A DNA stretch of 64,000 bases from Zoogloea sp. 1C4 (GTDB lineage Bacteria; Pseudomonadota; Gammaproteobacteria; Burkholderiales; Rhodocyclaceae). The stretch spans positions 1 to 64,000 of the forward strand of contig NZ_SSXU01000013.1 of the NCBI RefSeq assembly GCF_009469605.1, written 5' to 3'. The translations under genes and the position numbers were made by a program. Of this stretch, positions 7,995 to 18,711 are shown in pieces; positions within the stretch are counted from its first letter, which is position 1; every line of letters starts with the position of its first letter. The notes below the pieces were generated by a model. It ran no database searches. It was not told the origin of the DNA and saw only the letters and a list, made by a program, of their open reading frames with translations.

Positions 7995-9077
7995 ATGAGC
8001 CGCTTCTGGAGCCCCGTCGTTCACGGCCTGACCCCGTATGTTCCGGGCGAGCAGCCCAAGCTCGCCAACCTGGTCAAGCTCAACACCAACGAAAACCCCT
8101 ACCCGCCCAGCCCCCGCGTGCTGGCCGCGATCCACGCAGAACTCGGCGCCGATGCCGACCGCCTGAAGCTCTACCCCGACCCCCTCGGGAGCCAGCTCAA
8201 GGCCGCCGTCGCCCGCCACTTCGACGTGCCGGCCGAATGGGTGTTCGTGGGCAACAGCTCCGACGAGGTGCTGGCCCACACCTTCCAGGCGCTGCTCAAG
8301 CACGACAAGCCGCTGCTCTTCCCGGACATCACCTACAGCTTCTACCCGGTGTACTGCGGGCTGTACGGCATCGACTACCGCGTCGTGCCGCTCGCCGACG
8401 ACTTCTCGATCCGCGTCGATGATTACCTCGCGGGCGACGCCGGCGCAGTGATCTTCCCGAACCCCAACGCCCCCACCGGCCGTCTGCTGCCGCTGGCCGA
8501 GGTCGAGCGCCTCGCCGCCGCGCTGCCGGACGCGCCCATCGTGATCGACGAGGCCTACGTGGACTTCGGTGGGCTCGACGCAATCCCCACGGCGGTGGCG
8601 CTGGTGCGCCGCTTCCCGAACGTTCTGGTCACGCAGACGCTCTCCAAGTCGCGCTCGCTGGCGGGCCTGCGGGTGGGCTTTGCGATCGGCCAGCCCGAGC
8701 TGATCGAGGCCCTCACCCGGGTCAAGGACAGCTTCAACTCCTATCCGCTCGATCGCCTCGCCCTGGTGGGCGCCAGCGCCGCGATGGACGACGAGGTGTG
8801 GTTCGACGAAACCCGCCGCAAGGTGATCGCCAGCCGCGAGCGCCTCGCTGCCGATCTGGCCGCGCTGGGCTTCGAGGTACTGCCGTCGGCCGCCAACTTC
8901 GTGTTTGCCCACCACCCGGGCCACGACGCCGCCGCGCTGTCGGCCCGCCTGCGGGAGCGCAGCATCATCGTGCGCCACTTCAAGGCGGCGCGGATCGACC
9001 AGTTCCTGCGTATCACCGTGGGCACGGATGAACAGTGCGATCTGCTGGTGGCGGCGCTGAAGGACATCCTCGGCTGA
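7995..9077 (+). CDS. hisC: Histidinol-phosphate aminotransferase (inverted within his cluster)
   Basis: 360 residues, PLP fold-type I aminotransferase. [11 protein letters not shown] at the N-terminus, [21 protein letters not shown], and the PLP lysine in [20 protein letters not shown] (about residue 223) are all present. It makes histidinol phosphate from imidazole acetol phosphate. ATG 7995 (MSRFWSPVV) is preferred over 7962, because the extra 11 residues are low quality. It is the only plus-strand gene in the his region, divergent from hisB and convergent with hisD. Confidence 0.96.
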   Translation: MSRFWSPVVHGLTPYVPGEQPKLANLVKLNTNENPYPPSPRVLAAIHAELGADADRLKLYPDPLGSQLKAAVARHFDVPAEWVFVGNSSDEVLAHTFQALLKHDKPLLFPDITYSFYPVYCGLYGIDYRVVPLADDFSIRVDDYLAGDAGAVIFPNPNAPTGRLLPLAEVERLAAALPDAPIVIDEAYVDFGGLDAIPTAVALVRRFPNVLVTQTLSKSRSLAGLRVGFAIGQPELIEALTRVKDSFNSYPLDRLALVGASAAMDDEVWFDETRRKVIASRERLAADLAALGFEVLPSAANFVFAHHPGHDAAALSARLRERSIIVRHFKAARIDQFLRITVGTDEQCDLLVAALKDILG

Positions 9078-9098
9078 TTTTTGGGACCTTCAGATGGC

Positions 9099-9128
9099 AA
9101 AAAGCCGCGTCCGTGGACGCGGCTTTTT
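9099..9128. terminator. Strong bidirectional terminator between hisC and hisD
   Basis: A perfect 14-bp stem (AAAAAGCCGCGTCC and its complement) with almost no loop and A/T tracts on both outer sides. It can stop both the plus-strand hisC and the minus-strand hisD transcripts, which converge here. Confidence 0.9.
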
Positions 9129-9151
9129 GTTGGGCGCAACCTGAGAGGGAT

Positions 9152-10468
9152 TTAGCCCTTCAGGCGCATCTCCGCCGAGCGGGCGTGGGCCTGCAGGCCT
9201 TCGCCGTGAGCGAGGATGGACGCGACCTTGCCCAGGGTCTGGGCGCCGACTTCGGACACTTCGATGAGGCTGGTGCGCTTCTGGAAGTCATACACGCCCA
9301 GCGGGCTCGAGAAGCGCGCGCTGCGCATGGTCGGCAGCACGTGGTTGGGGCCGGCGCAGTAGTCGCCCAGCGCCTCGACCGAGTGGTGGCCGATGAAGAT
9401 GGCGCCAGCGTGGCGGATTTTCTCGACCCACGGGCCGGGCTCCGCCAGCGACAGCTCCAGGTGTTCCGGGGCGATCCGGTTGGCGATCTCGCAGGCTTCG
9501 GCCAGATCACGCACCAGCACCAGCGCACCACGGTTCTTGAGCGACGTGGCGATGGTTTCGCGGCGCGGCATCTCGGGCAGCAGCTTCGCAATGCTGGCTT
9601 CGACGCGGCCGATGAAGGCCTCGTCGGTGCACAGCAGGATGGACTGGGCAAGCTCGTCGTGCTCGGCCTGGGCGAAGAGATCCATCGCCACCCAGTCCGG
9701 ATTGCCGGAACCGTCGGAGATCACCAGCACTTCAGACGGGCCCGCCACCATGTCGATGCCGACGGTGCCGAACACCCGGCGCTTGGCGCTGGCCACATAG
9801 GCGTTGCCGGGGCCGACGATCTTGTCCACCTGCGGGATGGTCTGGGTGCCGTAGGCCAGCGCAGCCACGGCCTGGGCGCCGCCGATGGTGAACACGCGAT
9901 CAACGCCGGTGATCGCCGCGGCGGCCAGCACCAGCGGGTTCTTCTCGCCACGCGGGGTGGGCACGACCATGATCAGCTCGCCCACGCCGGCCACCTTGGC
10001 GGGAATGGCGTTCATCAGCACCGAGCTGGGATAGGACGCGCGGCCGCCCGGCACGTACAGGCCGACGCGATCCAGCGGGTTGACCTGCTGGCCGAGACGG
10101 GTGCCGCGCATGGCGTCGCTGTCTTCGGTGTAGCTCCAGGATTCGAGGCGCTGGCGCTCATGGTAAAGGCGCACGCGCTCCGCGGCGGATTCGAGCGCGG
10201 CGCGCTGCTCGGCGGGCAGGCCGGCCAGCGCCGCGTCGAGCTCGGCGCGGGGCAGTTCGAGCGCGGCCATGTCGGCCACGTCGAGGTGATCGAAGCGACG
10301 GGTGAATTCGACCACCGCCGCGTCGCCGTCCTTGCGCACGGCGGCGAGGATGTCGGCAACGGCCTGTTCGATGGCCGCATCGGTGCTGCCTTCGAAGGCC
10401 AGCAGGGCGTCGAGGGTGGCGGCAAAGCCGGGTTCGGCGGACGAAAGGCGGCGGATCTGCTCGCTCAT
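9152..10468 (-). CDS. hisD: Histidinol dehydrogenase
   Basis: 438 residues from ATG 10466-10468 ([10 protein letters not shown]), which overlaps the hisG stop by ATGA. Family landmarks: [28 protein letters not shown], the [16 protein letters not shown] loop, [21 protein letters not shown] with Zn ligands, and APEHLEL and [27 protein letters not shown] with the catalytic histidines. It makes the last two oxidation steps to histidine. A terminator follows at 9099-9128, so hisGD is not co-transcribed with hisB onward. Confidence 0.97.
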   Translation of the reverse strand: MSEQIRRLSSAEPGFAATLDALLAFEGSTDAAIEQAVADILAAVRKDGDAAVVEFTRRFDHLDVADMAALELPRAELDAALAGLPAEQRAALESAAERVRLYHERQRLESWSYTEDSDAMRGTRLGQQVNPLDRVGLYVPGGRASYPSSVLMNAIPAKVAGVGELIMVVPTPRGEKNPLVLAAAAITGVDRVFTIGGAQAVAALAYGTQTIPQVDKIVGPGNAYVASAKRRVFGTVGIDMVAGPSEVLVISDGSGNPDWVAMDLFAQAEHDELAQSILLCTDEAFIGRVEASIAKLLPEMPRRETIATSLKNRGALVLVRDLAEACEIANRIAPEHLELSLAEPGPWVEKIRHAGAIFIGHHSVEALGDYCAGPNHVLPTMRSARFSSPLGVYDFQKRTSLIEVSEVGAQTLGKVASILAHGEGLQAHARSAEMRLKG

Positions 10469-11130
10469 GGCTTGATGGCTCCGGCAAAGGCTTCCAGCAC
10501 GGGCTGGATGAGTTCGCGTTTCAGCTTGAGGGAGGCCTGATTGACCACCAGCCGGGAGCTGATGGGCATGATGTCCTCGACCTCGACCAGGTTGTTGGCC
10601 TTGAGGGTGCCGCCGGTGGAGACCAGATCGACGATCGCGTCGGCGAGGCCGACCAGCGGCGCGAGTTCCATCGAGCCGTAGAGCTTGATGAGATCCACGT
10701 GCATGCCCTTGGCGGCAAAGTGCGCCTTGGCGGCATTGACGTACTTGGTGGCCACGCGGATGCGCGCGCCGCGCTTGACCGCCGCGGCGTAGTCGAACTC
10801 CTTGGGCACCGCCACGCACAGCCGGCACTTGGCGATGTTCAAGTCCAGCGGCTGGTACAGGCCGGCGCCGCCATGCTCGATCAGCACGTCCTTGCCGGCG
10901 ATGCCGAGGTCGGCGGCGCCGTACTGGACGTAGGTCGGCGTGTCGGTGGCGCGCACGATGACGAGGCGCACGTCCGGCCGGTTGGTGCCGATGATGAGCT
11001 TGCGCGACGTCTCGGGGTTGTCGGTCGGCGTGATCCCTGCGGCGGCGAGCAGCGGCAGGGTTTCTTCGAAGATTCGGCCCTTCGAAAGGGCAAGCGTGAT
11101 GCCGTTCAAGGTGATGATCTGTCTGAGCAA
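10465..11130 (-). CDS. hisG: ATP phosphoribosyltransferase, short form
   Basis: 221 residues, or 213 from an inner start. [21 protein letters not shown], the [13 protein letters not shown] domain and the [18 protein letters not shown] phosphate loop identify HisG. The C-terminal ACT-like regulatory domain of long HisG is missing, so activity should depend on HisZ, which is not in the window. Both candidate starts are TTG (11130 and 11106). A TAAAAT box at 11137-11142 lies so close to the outer TTG that the inner one is more likely if that promoter is real. Confidence 0.93.
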   Translation of the reverse strand: MLRQIITLNGITLALSKGRIFEETLPLLAAAGITPTDNPETSRKLIIGTNRPDVRLVIVRATDTPTYVQYGAADLGIAGKDVLIEHGGAGLYQPLDLNIAKCRLCVAVPKEFDYAAAVKRGARIRVATKYVNAAKAHFAAKGMHVDLIKLYGSMELAPLVGLADAIVDLVSTGGTLKANNLVEVEDIMPISSRLVVNQASLKLKRELIQPVLEAFAGAIKP

Positions 11131-11136
11131 AAAGTG

Positions 11137-11142
11137 ATTTTA
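11137..11142 (-). promoter_or_regulatory. Candidate -10 for hisG
   Basis: TAAAAT on the minus strand, in the 32-bp gap between the AAA ATPase stop and hisG. No matching -35 was convincing. If used, transcription would start around the first TTG codon. Confidence 0.25.
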
Positions 11143-11162
11143 GCCGATCGCGGGGGTGGCCG

Positions 11163-12440
11163 TCAGTCGGCCGCCGTTACCGCAGCGCCGGCAAGCCCTG
11201 CGGGCACCGGCAGATCGAAGCGGACAAAGGCCTCGGCGGGGCTGCGGGCCTTGAGCAGCCGCTCCTGCACCGCCGCCGGCGACAACTCGCCTTCGGGCAG
11301 CGCGGCGGCAAAGGCCTCGGCCAGCGCCGGGTCGTCGTGGAACTTGCGGAACATCCCCGCCAGTTGATGCCGGTCACAGGGGCCGAGTTCCATCCGGAAG
11401 TCGATCCGGCCCGATCGCACCAGCGCCTCGTCGAGGGTTTCCGGGTGGTTGGTGGTCATGAAGACCACCGAGCCCTCGTGAGCCGCCACGCCATCCAGCG
11501 CGTTGAGGAAGCCCGAGAAAGACAGCCTGACCTGCTGGCTCTGCTGTTCGCGCTGGCGGAAGAAGGCGTCCACGTCTTCAATCAGGATGATCGAGCGCGG
11601 CGGCACACTGGCCAGCAGGCTGCCGATCTTGTCGTCGGTGATCCCCGACGCGGCCAGCGACAGGCTGCACACGTTGAGGCGCATCTCGGAGGCCAGCGCG
11701 GTGACCAGCGACGTCTTGCCGGTGCCCGGGGCGCCATACAGCAAGTAGCCGCGCCGCCAGGGAATGCCCAGGTCGTCGTAGCGGGCCTTGTCGGCGAAGA
11801 AGCGGCCCAGGTCGGCCAGGATCTGCTCGGTCTGCCCGGCCTTGAGGACGATGGACGCCAGCTGGCGGTTGTTGCCCAGCCGCGCCCGCGACCAGTCGCC
11901 GTGGGTGTAGGGGTTGGGGATGTAGATCGCGATCTTGTCGAGTTCGCGGGCGACGCGCTCTTCGATGGCGGCGTGGATGAAGGCTTCCAGCACCGACTTG
12001 TCGCGCCCGAAGCACGACAGGGTGATCTTCTCGAAGATCGTCTGGCCGACGCTCACCTCGCGCTTCATCCACATCAGCCGGCCGTCCAGCCAGAAGATGT
12101 GGAAACCCTCGGCCGGCGACAAAAAGGCCCGCGGGCGCACGCCCTGGCGCAGGTCGTCGGAGAAGCTCTGGTAGGCGTCGGAATCCTTCACCGCGCGCAC
12201 GGTGAACTGGTTGATCCGGCGCAGCACGTCGCGGGCGTGCATGTATTCGACGACGGTCGGGAAGAGGATCTCGTCCCGGTTGTCGACGGTGACGGTGGAG
12301 ACGATGTAGCGGCTGAGGAAGACCGCCGTGGCGGGCAGCGCATCCTTCAGCCAGTAGGCCACCGCCCCCAGCAGGCCCAGGGCGAGCCCGCCGGAGAACA
12401 CAGGGTTGCTGCCCGCCAGCGAAACGATCCACGCTTCCAC
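11163..12440 (-). CDS. BCS1-like AAA ATPase, membrane anchored
   Basis: 425 residues. One hydrophobic segment at about 14-34, then a beta-rich region (about 48-190), then an AAA module: Walker A GAPGTGKT at 236-243, Walker [11 protein letters not shown] at 284-293, and a second-region-of-homology segment [17 protein letters not shown] at 331-347. The arrangement of N-terminal membrane helix, substrate domain and AAA core is that of the mitochondrial BCS1 chaperone, which translocates the Rieske protein. The substrate here is unknown. It lies 14 bp after murA and 32 bp before hisG, in the same orientation, and looks inserted into the usual murA-hisG pair. Confidence 0.8.
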   Translation of the reverse strand: MEAWIVSLAGSNPVFSGGLALGLLGAVAYWLKDALPATAVFLSRYIVSTVTVDNRDEILFPTVVEYMHARDVLRRINQFTVRAVKDSDAYQSFSDDLRQGVRPRAFLSPAEGFHIFWLDGRLMWMKREVSVGQTIFEKITLSCFGRDKSVLEAFIHAAIEERVARELDKIAIYIPNPYTHGDWSRARLGNNRQLASIVLKAGQTEQILADLGRFFADKARYDDLGIPWRRGYLLYGAPGTGKTSLVTALASEMRLNVCSLSLAASGITDDKIGSLLASVPPRSIILIEDVDAFFRQREQQSQQVRLSFSGFLNALDGVAAHEGSVVFMTTNHPETLDEALVRSGRIDFRMELGPCDRHQLAGMFRKFHDDPALAEAFAAALPEGELSPAAVQERLLKARSPAEAFVRFDLPVPAGLAGAAVTAAD

Positions 12441-12454
12441 GGCGGGCAGGCCGG

Positions 12455-13720
<1,266 letters not shown>

Positions 13721-13975
13721 TCAGCCCAGTTCCTTCTGAAATTCGGCCCATTGGGCGGGGGTGTAGGTGTTGAGCTGGAGGGCGTGGATCTCGTTGCCCA
13801 TCAGCTTGCCGAGGGTGGCATAGACCGCCTGGTGCTGGCGGACCTTGGGCTTGCCCTCGAAAACCTTGCTCACGACGATGCCGGAGAAGTGAACCCCGTC
13901 ATCGCCTTCGATCTGCAGGAAGTCGCAGTCGAGGCCGGCAACGATCAGGCGTTCGATTTCGCGTGCGTCAAACAT
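13721..13975 (-). CDS. ibaG: BolA/IbaG-family protein
   Basis: 84 residues from MFDAREIERLIVAGLDCDFLQIEGDDGVHFSGIVVS. It has the BolA fold with the conserved HFSGIVVSKVFEGKPKVRQHQAVYATLG helix-turn-helix region and His residues that bind Fe-S with a glutaredoxin. Position between the mla-type genes and murA is the same as E. coli ibaG (yrbA), which supports that name over bolA. The longer upstream frame is not conserved. Confidence 0.85.
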   Translation of the reverse strand: MFDAREIERLIVAGLDCDFLQIEGDDGVHFSGIVVSKVFEGKPKVRQHQAVYATLGKLMGNEIHALQLNTYTPAQWAEFQKELG

Positions 13976-13995
13976 CTTTTGATCCTTGGAGAAAC

Positions 13996-14751
13996 TCAGG
14001 CGCGCAGCTTGTAACCGCGGGCAAGCATCTGCAGGGTGACGACTGCGAGCACGACGAAGCAGGCGGTCACGACACTGATGCTGGTCCACGGCGACACGTC
14101 GGAGGCGCCGAAAAAGCCGTAGCGAAAACCGTCAATCATGAAGAAAAACGGATTGAAATGCGACACCCCCTGCCAGAAAGCCGGCAGGGAATGAATCGAG
14201 TAAAAAACGCCGGAGAGCATGGTCAGCGGCATGATCAGGAAATTCTGGAAGGCCGCGAGCTGGTCGAACTTGTCGGCCCAGATGCCGGCGATCACTCCCA
14301 GGCTGCCGAGGAAGGCGCCGCCCAGCAGGGTGAAGGCGATGATCCAGCCCGGCTGGGCGATGTTGAACGACACGAAGGGCAGCGACACCGCCAGCACCCC
14401 GACACCACAGGCTGCGCCACGCAGCACGGCGGCGATCACGTAGGCGGCGTAGAACTCCCGGTAGGAGATCGGCGGCAGCAGCACGAACACGATGTTGCCG
14501 GTGATCTTGCTCTGGATAAGGGACGACGAGCTGTTGGCGAAGGCGTTCTGGAGCACCGTCATCATCACCAGGCCCGGCACCAGAAAGGCCGTGTAGCTGA
14601 CGCCAGGGAAAGGCTGGACGTGGTCTTCCAGCACGTGCCCGAAGATCAGCAGGTAGAGCACCGCGGTGAGCACTGGCGACAGCACGGTCTGGAAACCGAC
14701 CTTCCAGAATCGCAGGCACTCCTTGTAGAGCAGGGTCTTGAAACCTTCCAT
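13996..14751 (-). CDS. ABC-2 type transporter permease (YadH-like)
   Basis: 251 residues with six predicted membrane segments. It has the ABC-2 pattern: a cytoplasmic N-terminal LLYKECLRFWKVGFQTVLSPVL, FLVPGLVMMTVLQNAFANSSSSLIQSK, and the terminal FLIMPLTMLSGVFYSIHSLP and FFFMIDGFRYG. With the ATPase 19 bp upstream it forms an exporter of the YadGH/NodJ class. The substrate is unknown. Its position inside an mla-murA operon suggests an envelope-related cargo (inference). Confidence 0.85.
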   Translation of the reverse strand: MEGFKTLLYKECLRFWKVGFQTVLSPVLTAVLYLLIFGHVLEDHVQPFPGVSYTAFLVPGLVMMTVLQNAFANSSSSLIQSKITGNIVFVLLPPISYREFYAAYVIAAVLRGAACGVGVLAVSLPFVSFNIAQPGWIIAFTLLGGAFLGSLGVIAGIWADKFDQLAAFQNFLIMPLTMLSGVFYSIHSLPAFWQGVSHFNPFFFMIDGFRYGFFGASDVSPWTSISVVTACFVVLAVVTLQMLARGYKLRA

Positions 14752-14770
14752 GGGGTCGTCGGCTCGCGTT

Positions 14771-15673
14771 CTAGTTCTGATTCATGATGCCGACGAAGAC
14801 CTGCTCCATGTCGGGCTTGCCGAGGGCCATGTCGAGGACGTTGCCGCCCGCCGCACGGACGCCCTCCAGCAGGCCCGCCACTTCATCGAAGCTGTCGAAG
14901 CCGAAGGCAAGCTCGGCGCCGTCGGCCCGGGCCACCCGTGCCGCCAGCGGCGCCGGCAGCACGATGGGCGCAGCGAGGCTGAGGGTGAGGGTGTGGCTGG
15001 CAAAGCGCTGCAGCAGATTGGCAGTGGTATCGAGCGCGACGATGCGGCCGGTCTTGAGCATGGCGATGCGACCGCACAGGGTTTCGGCTTCTTCGAGGTA
15101 ATGGGTGGTCAGCACGATGGTGTGACCGTCCTCGTTGAGCTTGCGGATGAACTGCCACAGGCCCTGGCGCAGTTCCACGTCGACGCCGGCGGTGGGCTCG
15201 TCGAGAACGATCACTGGCGGGCGATGGACCAGCGCCTGGGCCACCAGGGCCCGCCGCTTCATGCCGCCCGAGAGCATCCGCATGTTGGCGTTGGCCTTGG
15301 TGGTGAGATCCAGGTGGTGCAGGATCTCGTCGATCCAGTCGTCGTTGTTCTTGAGTCCGAAGTAGCCCGACTGGATGCGCAGCATCTCGCGCACCGAAAA
15401 GAACGGATCGAAGACCAGCTCCTGGGGCACCACGCCAAGGGCCATGCGGGCGGCGCGGTAGTCGCGCACCACGTCGTGCCCCATCACTTCGAGAGTGCCG
15501 GAGTCAGGCCGCGCCAGGCCCGCGAGACAGGAAATGAGCGTCGTCTTGCCCGCGCCATTGGGGCCGAGCAGGCCGAAGAATTCGCCCTGCCCGATCTCCA
15601 GGTCGACGCCGGCGAGCGCCTGCAGGGAACGGAAATGCTTGGTGACGCCGGCAATGCGGATCGCAGGGCTCAT
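14771..15673 (-). CDS. ABC transporter ATP-binding protein (YadG-like)
   Basis: 300 residues. Walker A LLGPNGAGKTT at about 35-45, signature MLSGGMKRRALVAQALVHRP, Walker B VIVLDEPTAGVD, and an H-loop LTTHYLEEAE. A C-terminal extension (about 220-300) is typical of exporters with DUF4162-like tails. It pairs with the ABC-2 permease that follows. Confidence 0.9.
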   Translation of the reverse strand: MSPAIRIAGVTKHFRSLQALAGVDLEIGQGEFFGLLGPNGAGKTTLISCLAGLARPDSGTLEVMGHDVVRDYRAARMALGVVPQELVFDPFFSVREMLRIQSGYFGLKNNDDWIDEILHHLDLTTKANANMRMLSGGMKRRALVAQALVHRPPVIVLDEPTAGVDVELRQGLWQFIRKLNEDGHTIVLTTHYLEEAETLCGRIAMLKTGRIVALDTTANLLQRFASHTLTLSLAAPIVLPAPLAARVARADGAELAFGFDSFDEVAGLLEGVRAAGGNVLDMALGKPDMEQVFVGIMNQN

Positions 15674-15694
15674 GGGAAAAACCGGGAGAGGCGC

Positions 15695-15979
15695 TCAGCG
15701 CCCGAGAGGCAGAATGGTATCGACGTCGTAGAGGGACGCCAAGCTCACCAGCGCGGCGGGGGCGCCGGTGATGGAGAACTGCCGGCCGGCGCCACGGGCT
15801 GCCCGCGTCCAGCTGAGCAAGAGGGCCAGTGCGGCCGAATCCACCTGGGTGACGGCAGCCAGGTCGACAACCCGGTCGGCCGCGGCCACGAGCGCCCGCC
15901 CCGCCTCGCCCAGCGGCGCGACGGTGGCAAGGGTGAGCGGACCTTCGAGGGTCAGCCGGGCGCCGTCTTCGCGGATCAT
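15695..15979 (-). CDS. mlaB: MlaB-like STAS-domain protein
   Basis: 94 residues. A single STAS domain: MIREDGARLTLEGPLTLATVAPLGEAGR, then VVDLAAVTQVDSAALALLLSWTRAA with the conserved Asp-Ser pair. MlaB stabilises the MlaFE ABC transporter from the cytoplasmic side. It overlaps mlaC by 4 bp (ATGA). The sequence is divergent, as is usual for MlaB, and the call leans on context. Confidence 0.82.
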   Translation of the reverse strand: MIREDGARLTLEGPLTLATVAPLGEAGRALVAAADRVVDLAAVTQVDSAALALLLSWTRAARGAGRQFSITGAPAALVSLASLYDVDTILPLGR

Positions 15980-16608
15980 TTCTTGGCAGAGACCGTGGTT
16001 TCGAGCTGCTTGTTCTTGTCCTTGAGGGACTTGATCAGGCCGTCGATGCCGCCGGCCCGCACTTCCTGGCCGAAGCTGTCGCGGTAGTTGGTGACGAGGC
16101 TGACGCCGGCCACCATCACGTCGTAGACCTTCCAGTTGTCGCCCTGCTTGTCGAGGCTGTAGTCGATCTGCACCGGCTTGGCACCGGCCTGGCGGACTTC
16201 GGTGCGGACCACCACGTCGGTGTCTTCGGGCTTGGCCTTGAGGGGCTTGAAGTCGATCTGCTGGTTGCGGTACTGGGTGAGCGCGTTGGAATAGGTGCGC
16301 ACCAGCAGGGTCTTGAACTCCTGGGTGAGCTGGGCCTTCTGGTCGGCGCTGGCCTGCTTCCAGTCCTTGCCCACGGCGAGGCGGGTCATGTGGGCGAAAT
16401 CGAAGTACGGCAGCACCTTGGTCTCGACCAGCTCGACGGCCTTGCGGGTGTCGCCGGACTGGATCGCCTTGTCCTGGCGGACGATGGTGATGACGTCGTC
16501 GGTCACGCCCTTCACGAGGGCGTCCGGGGCGACGGTGTCGGCTAGGGCGGCGAACTGCACGCCAAGGCCGAGGACGAGAGTGGCAATCAGGGAGGAGATT
16601 TTCTTCAT
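15976..16608 (-). CDS. mlaC: Periplasmic phospholipid-binding protein MlaC
   Basis: 210 residues. Signal peptide MKKISSLIATLVLGLGVQFAALA (cleavage near 23). The Tol_Tol_Ttg2 domain follows, with FDFAHMTRLAVGKDWKQASADQKAQLTQEFKTLLVRTYSNAL and the C-terminal WKVYDVMVAGVSLVTNYRDSF. It shuttles phospholipid between MlaA at the outer membrane and MlaFEDB at the inner membrane. Confidence 0.95.
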   Translation of the reverse strand: MKKISSLIATLVLGLGVQFAALADTVAPDALVKGVTDDVITIVRQDKAIQSGDTRKAVELVETKVLPYFDFAHMTRLAVGKDWKQASADQKAQLTQEFKTLLVRTYSNALTQYRNQQIDFKPLKAKPEDTDVVVRTEVRQAGAKPVQIDYSLDKQGDNWKVYDVMVAGVSLVTNYRDSFGQEVRAGGIDGLIKSLKDKNKQLETTVSAKK

Positions 16609-16656
16609 CGCGTATTCTCTGTGTTCTTGTTCGTATTGGGGATGGCGCGCTCCGGC

Positions 16657-17397
16657 TTATTCGGCGCCGGAATCGTCGTCTTCATCCTTTTCCCGCGGCG
16701 GGCGGCCATCGTAGACCTGACTCCGGCGGTACTGGATGTAGAAGCTGCGCATGTAGCCGTACTTGTCGAGGGCAGCCTGATCGGCGGTGGTGTCGGCACC
16801 GAGCAGTTGGGCGCGACGGTTGATGAAGCGCAGGGCCGTCAGGCGGTTGCGCTCGCCGATGTCCTCGACGCCCCAGATCGGGTCAACGTTCAGATCACCC
16901 ACCAGGCCGACGGTGTCACGCAGATTGCTCGGACCGAGGAGCGGCAGCACCAGGTAGGGGCCATCGCCCACGCCCCAGCGGCCGAGCGTCTGGCCGAGAT
17001 CCTCGTCGTGCTTCTCGAGGCCCATTTCGGTGGCGATGTCGAAGATGCCGAAGATGCCGATGGTGCTGTTGATCAGCAGGCGCCCGCCATCCGACAGGCC
17101 ATCGACAAACTTGCCCTGGAGCAGGTTGTTCACCCCGATCCAGAAGTCGCCGAGGTTGCCGAAGAAGTTGCCCACCCCCACCTTTACCGGCAGCGGCGCC
17201 AGATCGTAGACCTGGGCCACCGGGCGCATCACGTAGCGGTCGGCGGTTTCATTGAAGCTGAAGGTTGCCCGGTTGAGGGGCTCCAGCGGGTCCTTGGGAT
17301 GTCCGCCAGTGCCGGCGCAGGCCGACAGGCCAAGGGCCAGCAGCAGCGCCAGGGCGCCGCGCCGCACGGGGGTCGAATCGGGTGTGCTGTTCTTCAT
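16657..17397 (-). CDS. mlaA: Outer-membrane lipoprotein MlaA (VacJ)
   Basis: 246 residues. Lipoprotein signal with lipobox LSAC (Cys about 26). The domain begins DPLEPLNRATFSFNETADRYVMRPVAQVY, the MlaA signature, and continues through FFGNLGDFWIGVNNLLQGK and GDGPYLVLPLLGPSNLRDTVGL. It extracts mislocalised phospholipids from the outer leaflet. In many proteobacteria vacJ is unlinked; here it sits inside the operon between mlaD and mlaC, as is usual in betaproteobacteria. Confidence 0.95.
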   Translation of the reverse strand: MKNSTPDSTPVRRGALALLLALGLSACAGTGGHPKDPLEPLNRATFSFNETADRYVMRPVAQVYDLAPLPVKVGVGNFFGNLGDFWIGVNNLLQGKFVDGLSDGGRLLINSTIGIFGIFDIATEMGLEKHDEDLGQTLGRWGVGDGPYLVLPLLGPSNLRDTVGLVGDLNVDPIWGVEDIGERNRLTALRFINRRAQLLGADTTADQAALDKYGYMRSFYIQYRRSQVYDGRPPREKDEDDDSGAE

Positions 17398-17455
17398 GGC
17401 TTTTCCGGAGGCTGGCCGGGCCGCCTCCGCTCTCTGTCGTTGTTCCGGTTCTGCC

Positions 17456-17932
17456 TTACTTGGCCGGTGCGGAATCGCCCTCGGCCTTGCCGAACATGAA
17501 CTGGCTGATCAGCTTTTCAAGCACAACGGCCGACTGGGTCTTCTTGATGACTTCACCGGGCGCCAGGGTCTTCTCCTCGCCGCCGGGATCGAGCCCGAGG
17601 TACTGCTCGCCGAGCAGGCCGGAGGTGAGGATGTTGGCGAAGGTGTCGGTCGGGAACTTGTAGCGCCCATCCACCGTGAAGACCACCTCGGCCTGAAAGC
17701 GTTCATTGTCGTAGCGGATCTGCTCGACTCGCCCGACCACCACGCCGGAGCTCTTGACCGGCGCACGCAGCTTGAGCCCGCCGATGTTGTCGAAATTGGC
17801 ACGCAGGGTATAGGGCGACTGGATCTCGGAGCCGGAAATGCTGCCCACCTTCAGCGCCAGGAACAGCAGCGCGGCGATACCCATCGCCACGAAAACCCCG
17901 ACCCACAGATCGAGCGTCGTGCGACTCATCAT
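17456..17932 (-). CDS. mlaD: MCE-domain protein MlaD
   Basis: 158 residues. One N-terminal membrane helix (VGVFVAMGIAALLFLALKVG), then one MCE domain: YTLRANFDNIGGLKLRAPVKSSGVVVGRVEQIRYDN and the conserved LLGEQYLGLDPGG. It forms the periplasmic hexameric ring of the Mla ABC transporter. It overlaps mlaE by 4 bp. Confidence 0.95.
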   Translation of the reverse strand: MMSRTTLDLWVGVFVAMGIAALLFLALKVGSISGSEIQSPYTLRANFDNIGGLKLRAPVKSSGVVVGRVEQIRYDNERFQAEVVFTVDGRYKFPTDTFANILTSGLLGEQYLGLDPGGEEKTLAPGEVIKKTQSAVVLEKLISQFMFGKAEGDSAPAK

Positions 17933-18711
17933 AGACCTCTGAACATGAAAGACGTCATCACAAAATCGAGCGCCAGGATGGCCAGCGCCGAACTCACCAC
18001 CGTCCGCGTGATCGCCCGGGACACGCCTTCGGCGGTCGGCACGCAGTCGTAACCTTCGAAGACGGCGATCAGCGCCACCGCCACGCCAAAGGCGAAACTC
18101 TTGTAGACGCCGTTGAGCACGTCGTACTGGAAATCCACAGCGGACTGCATCTGCCCCCAGAAGGCGCCGTGGTCGACGCCGATGAAGACCACGCCGATCA
18201 GCCAGCCGCCAAAGATGCCCATCGTCGAGAACAGCGCCGCCAGCAGCGGCATCGAGATCACTCCGCCCCAGAAGCGCGGCGCAACCACGCGGGCGATGGG
18301 GCTCACCGCCATCATGTCCATCGCCTTGAGCTGCTCGGTGACCTTCATCAGCCCGATCTCGGCGGTGACGGCAGAACCGGCACGGCTCGCAAACAGCAGC
18401 CCGGCCACCACCGGCCCCAGCTCGCGCAGCAAGGAGAGCGCGACGAGCGTGCCCATCGCCTCGGTGGAACCGTAGCGCTGGAGGATCTCGTAGCCCTGCA
18501 GGCCGAGCACCAGCCCGACGAACAGGCCCGACACCAGGATGATGAGCAGCGAGAGGACGCCGCTGAAATACAGCTCACGGATGGTGAGGTGCAGGCGCGT
18601 GAAGGACTGCCCCGAATACACCAGGATCAGCCACAGGAAGCGGGTGATGAAGCCCAGCTGCCAGACGCCATTGATGGCCATGCGGCCGAGCTTGCGGAAC
18701 ACGCCCCCCAT
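17929..18711 (-). CDS. mlaE: Phospholipid ABC transporter permease MlaE
   Basis: 260 residues, five to six membrane segments. The MlaE/permease family block GLVLGLQGYEILQRYGSTEAMGTLVALSLLRELGPVVAGLLFASRAGSAVTAEIGLMKVTEQLKAMDMM is complete. The C-terminal TAEGVSRAITRTVVSSALAILALDFVMT is also typical. It is the membrane core of MlaFEDB. Stop and start codons overlap with both neighbours, so translation is coupled. Confidence 0.96.
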   Translation of the reverse strand: MGGVFRKLGRMAINGVWQLGFITRFLWLILVYSGQSFTRLHLTIRELYFSGVLSLLIILVSGLFVGLVLGLQGYEILQRYGSTEAMGTLVALSLLRELGPVVAGLLFASRAGSAVTAEIGLMKVTEQLKAMDMMAVSPIARVVAPRFWGGVISMPLLAALFSTMGIFGGWLIGVVFIGVDHGAFWGQMQSAVDFQYDVLNGVYKSFAFGVAVALIAVFEGYDCVPTAEGVSRAITRTVVSSALAILALDFVMTSFMFRGL

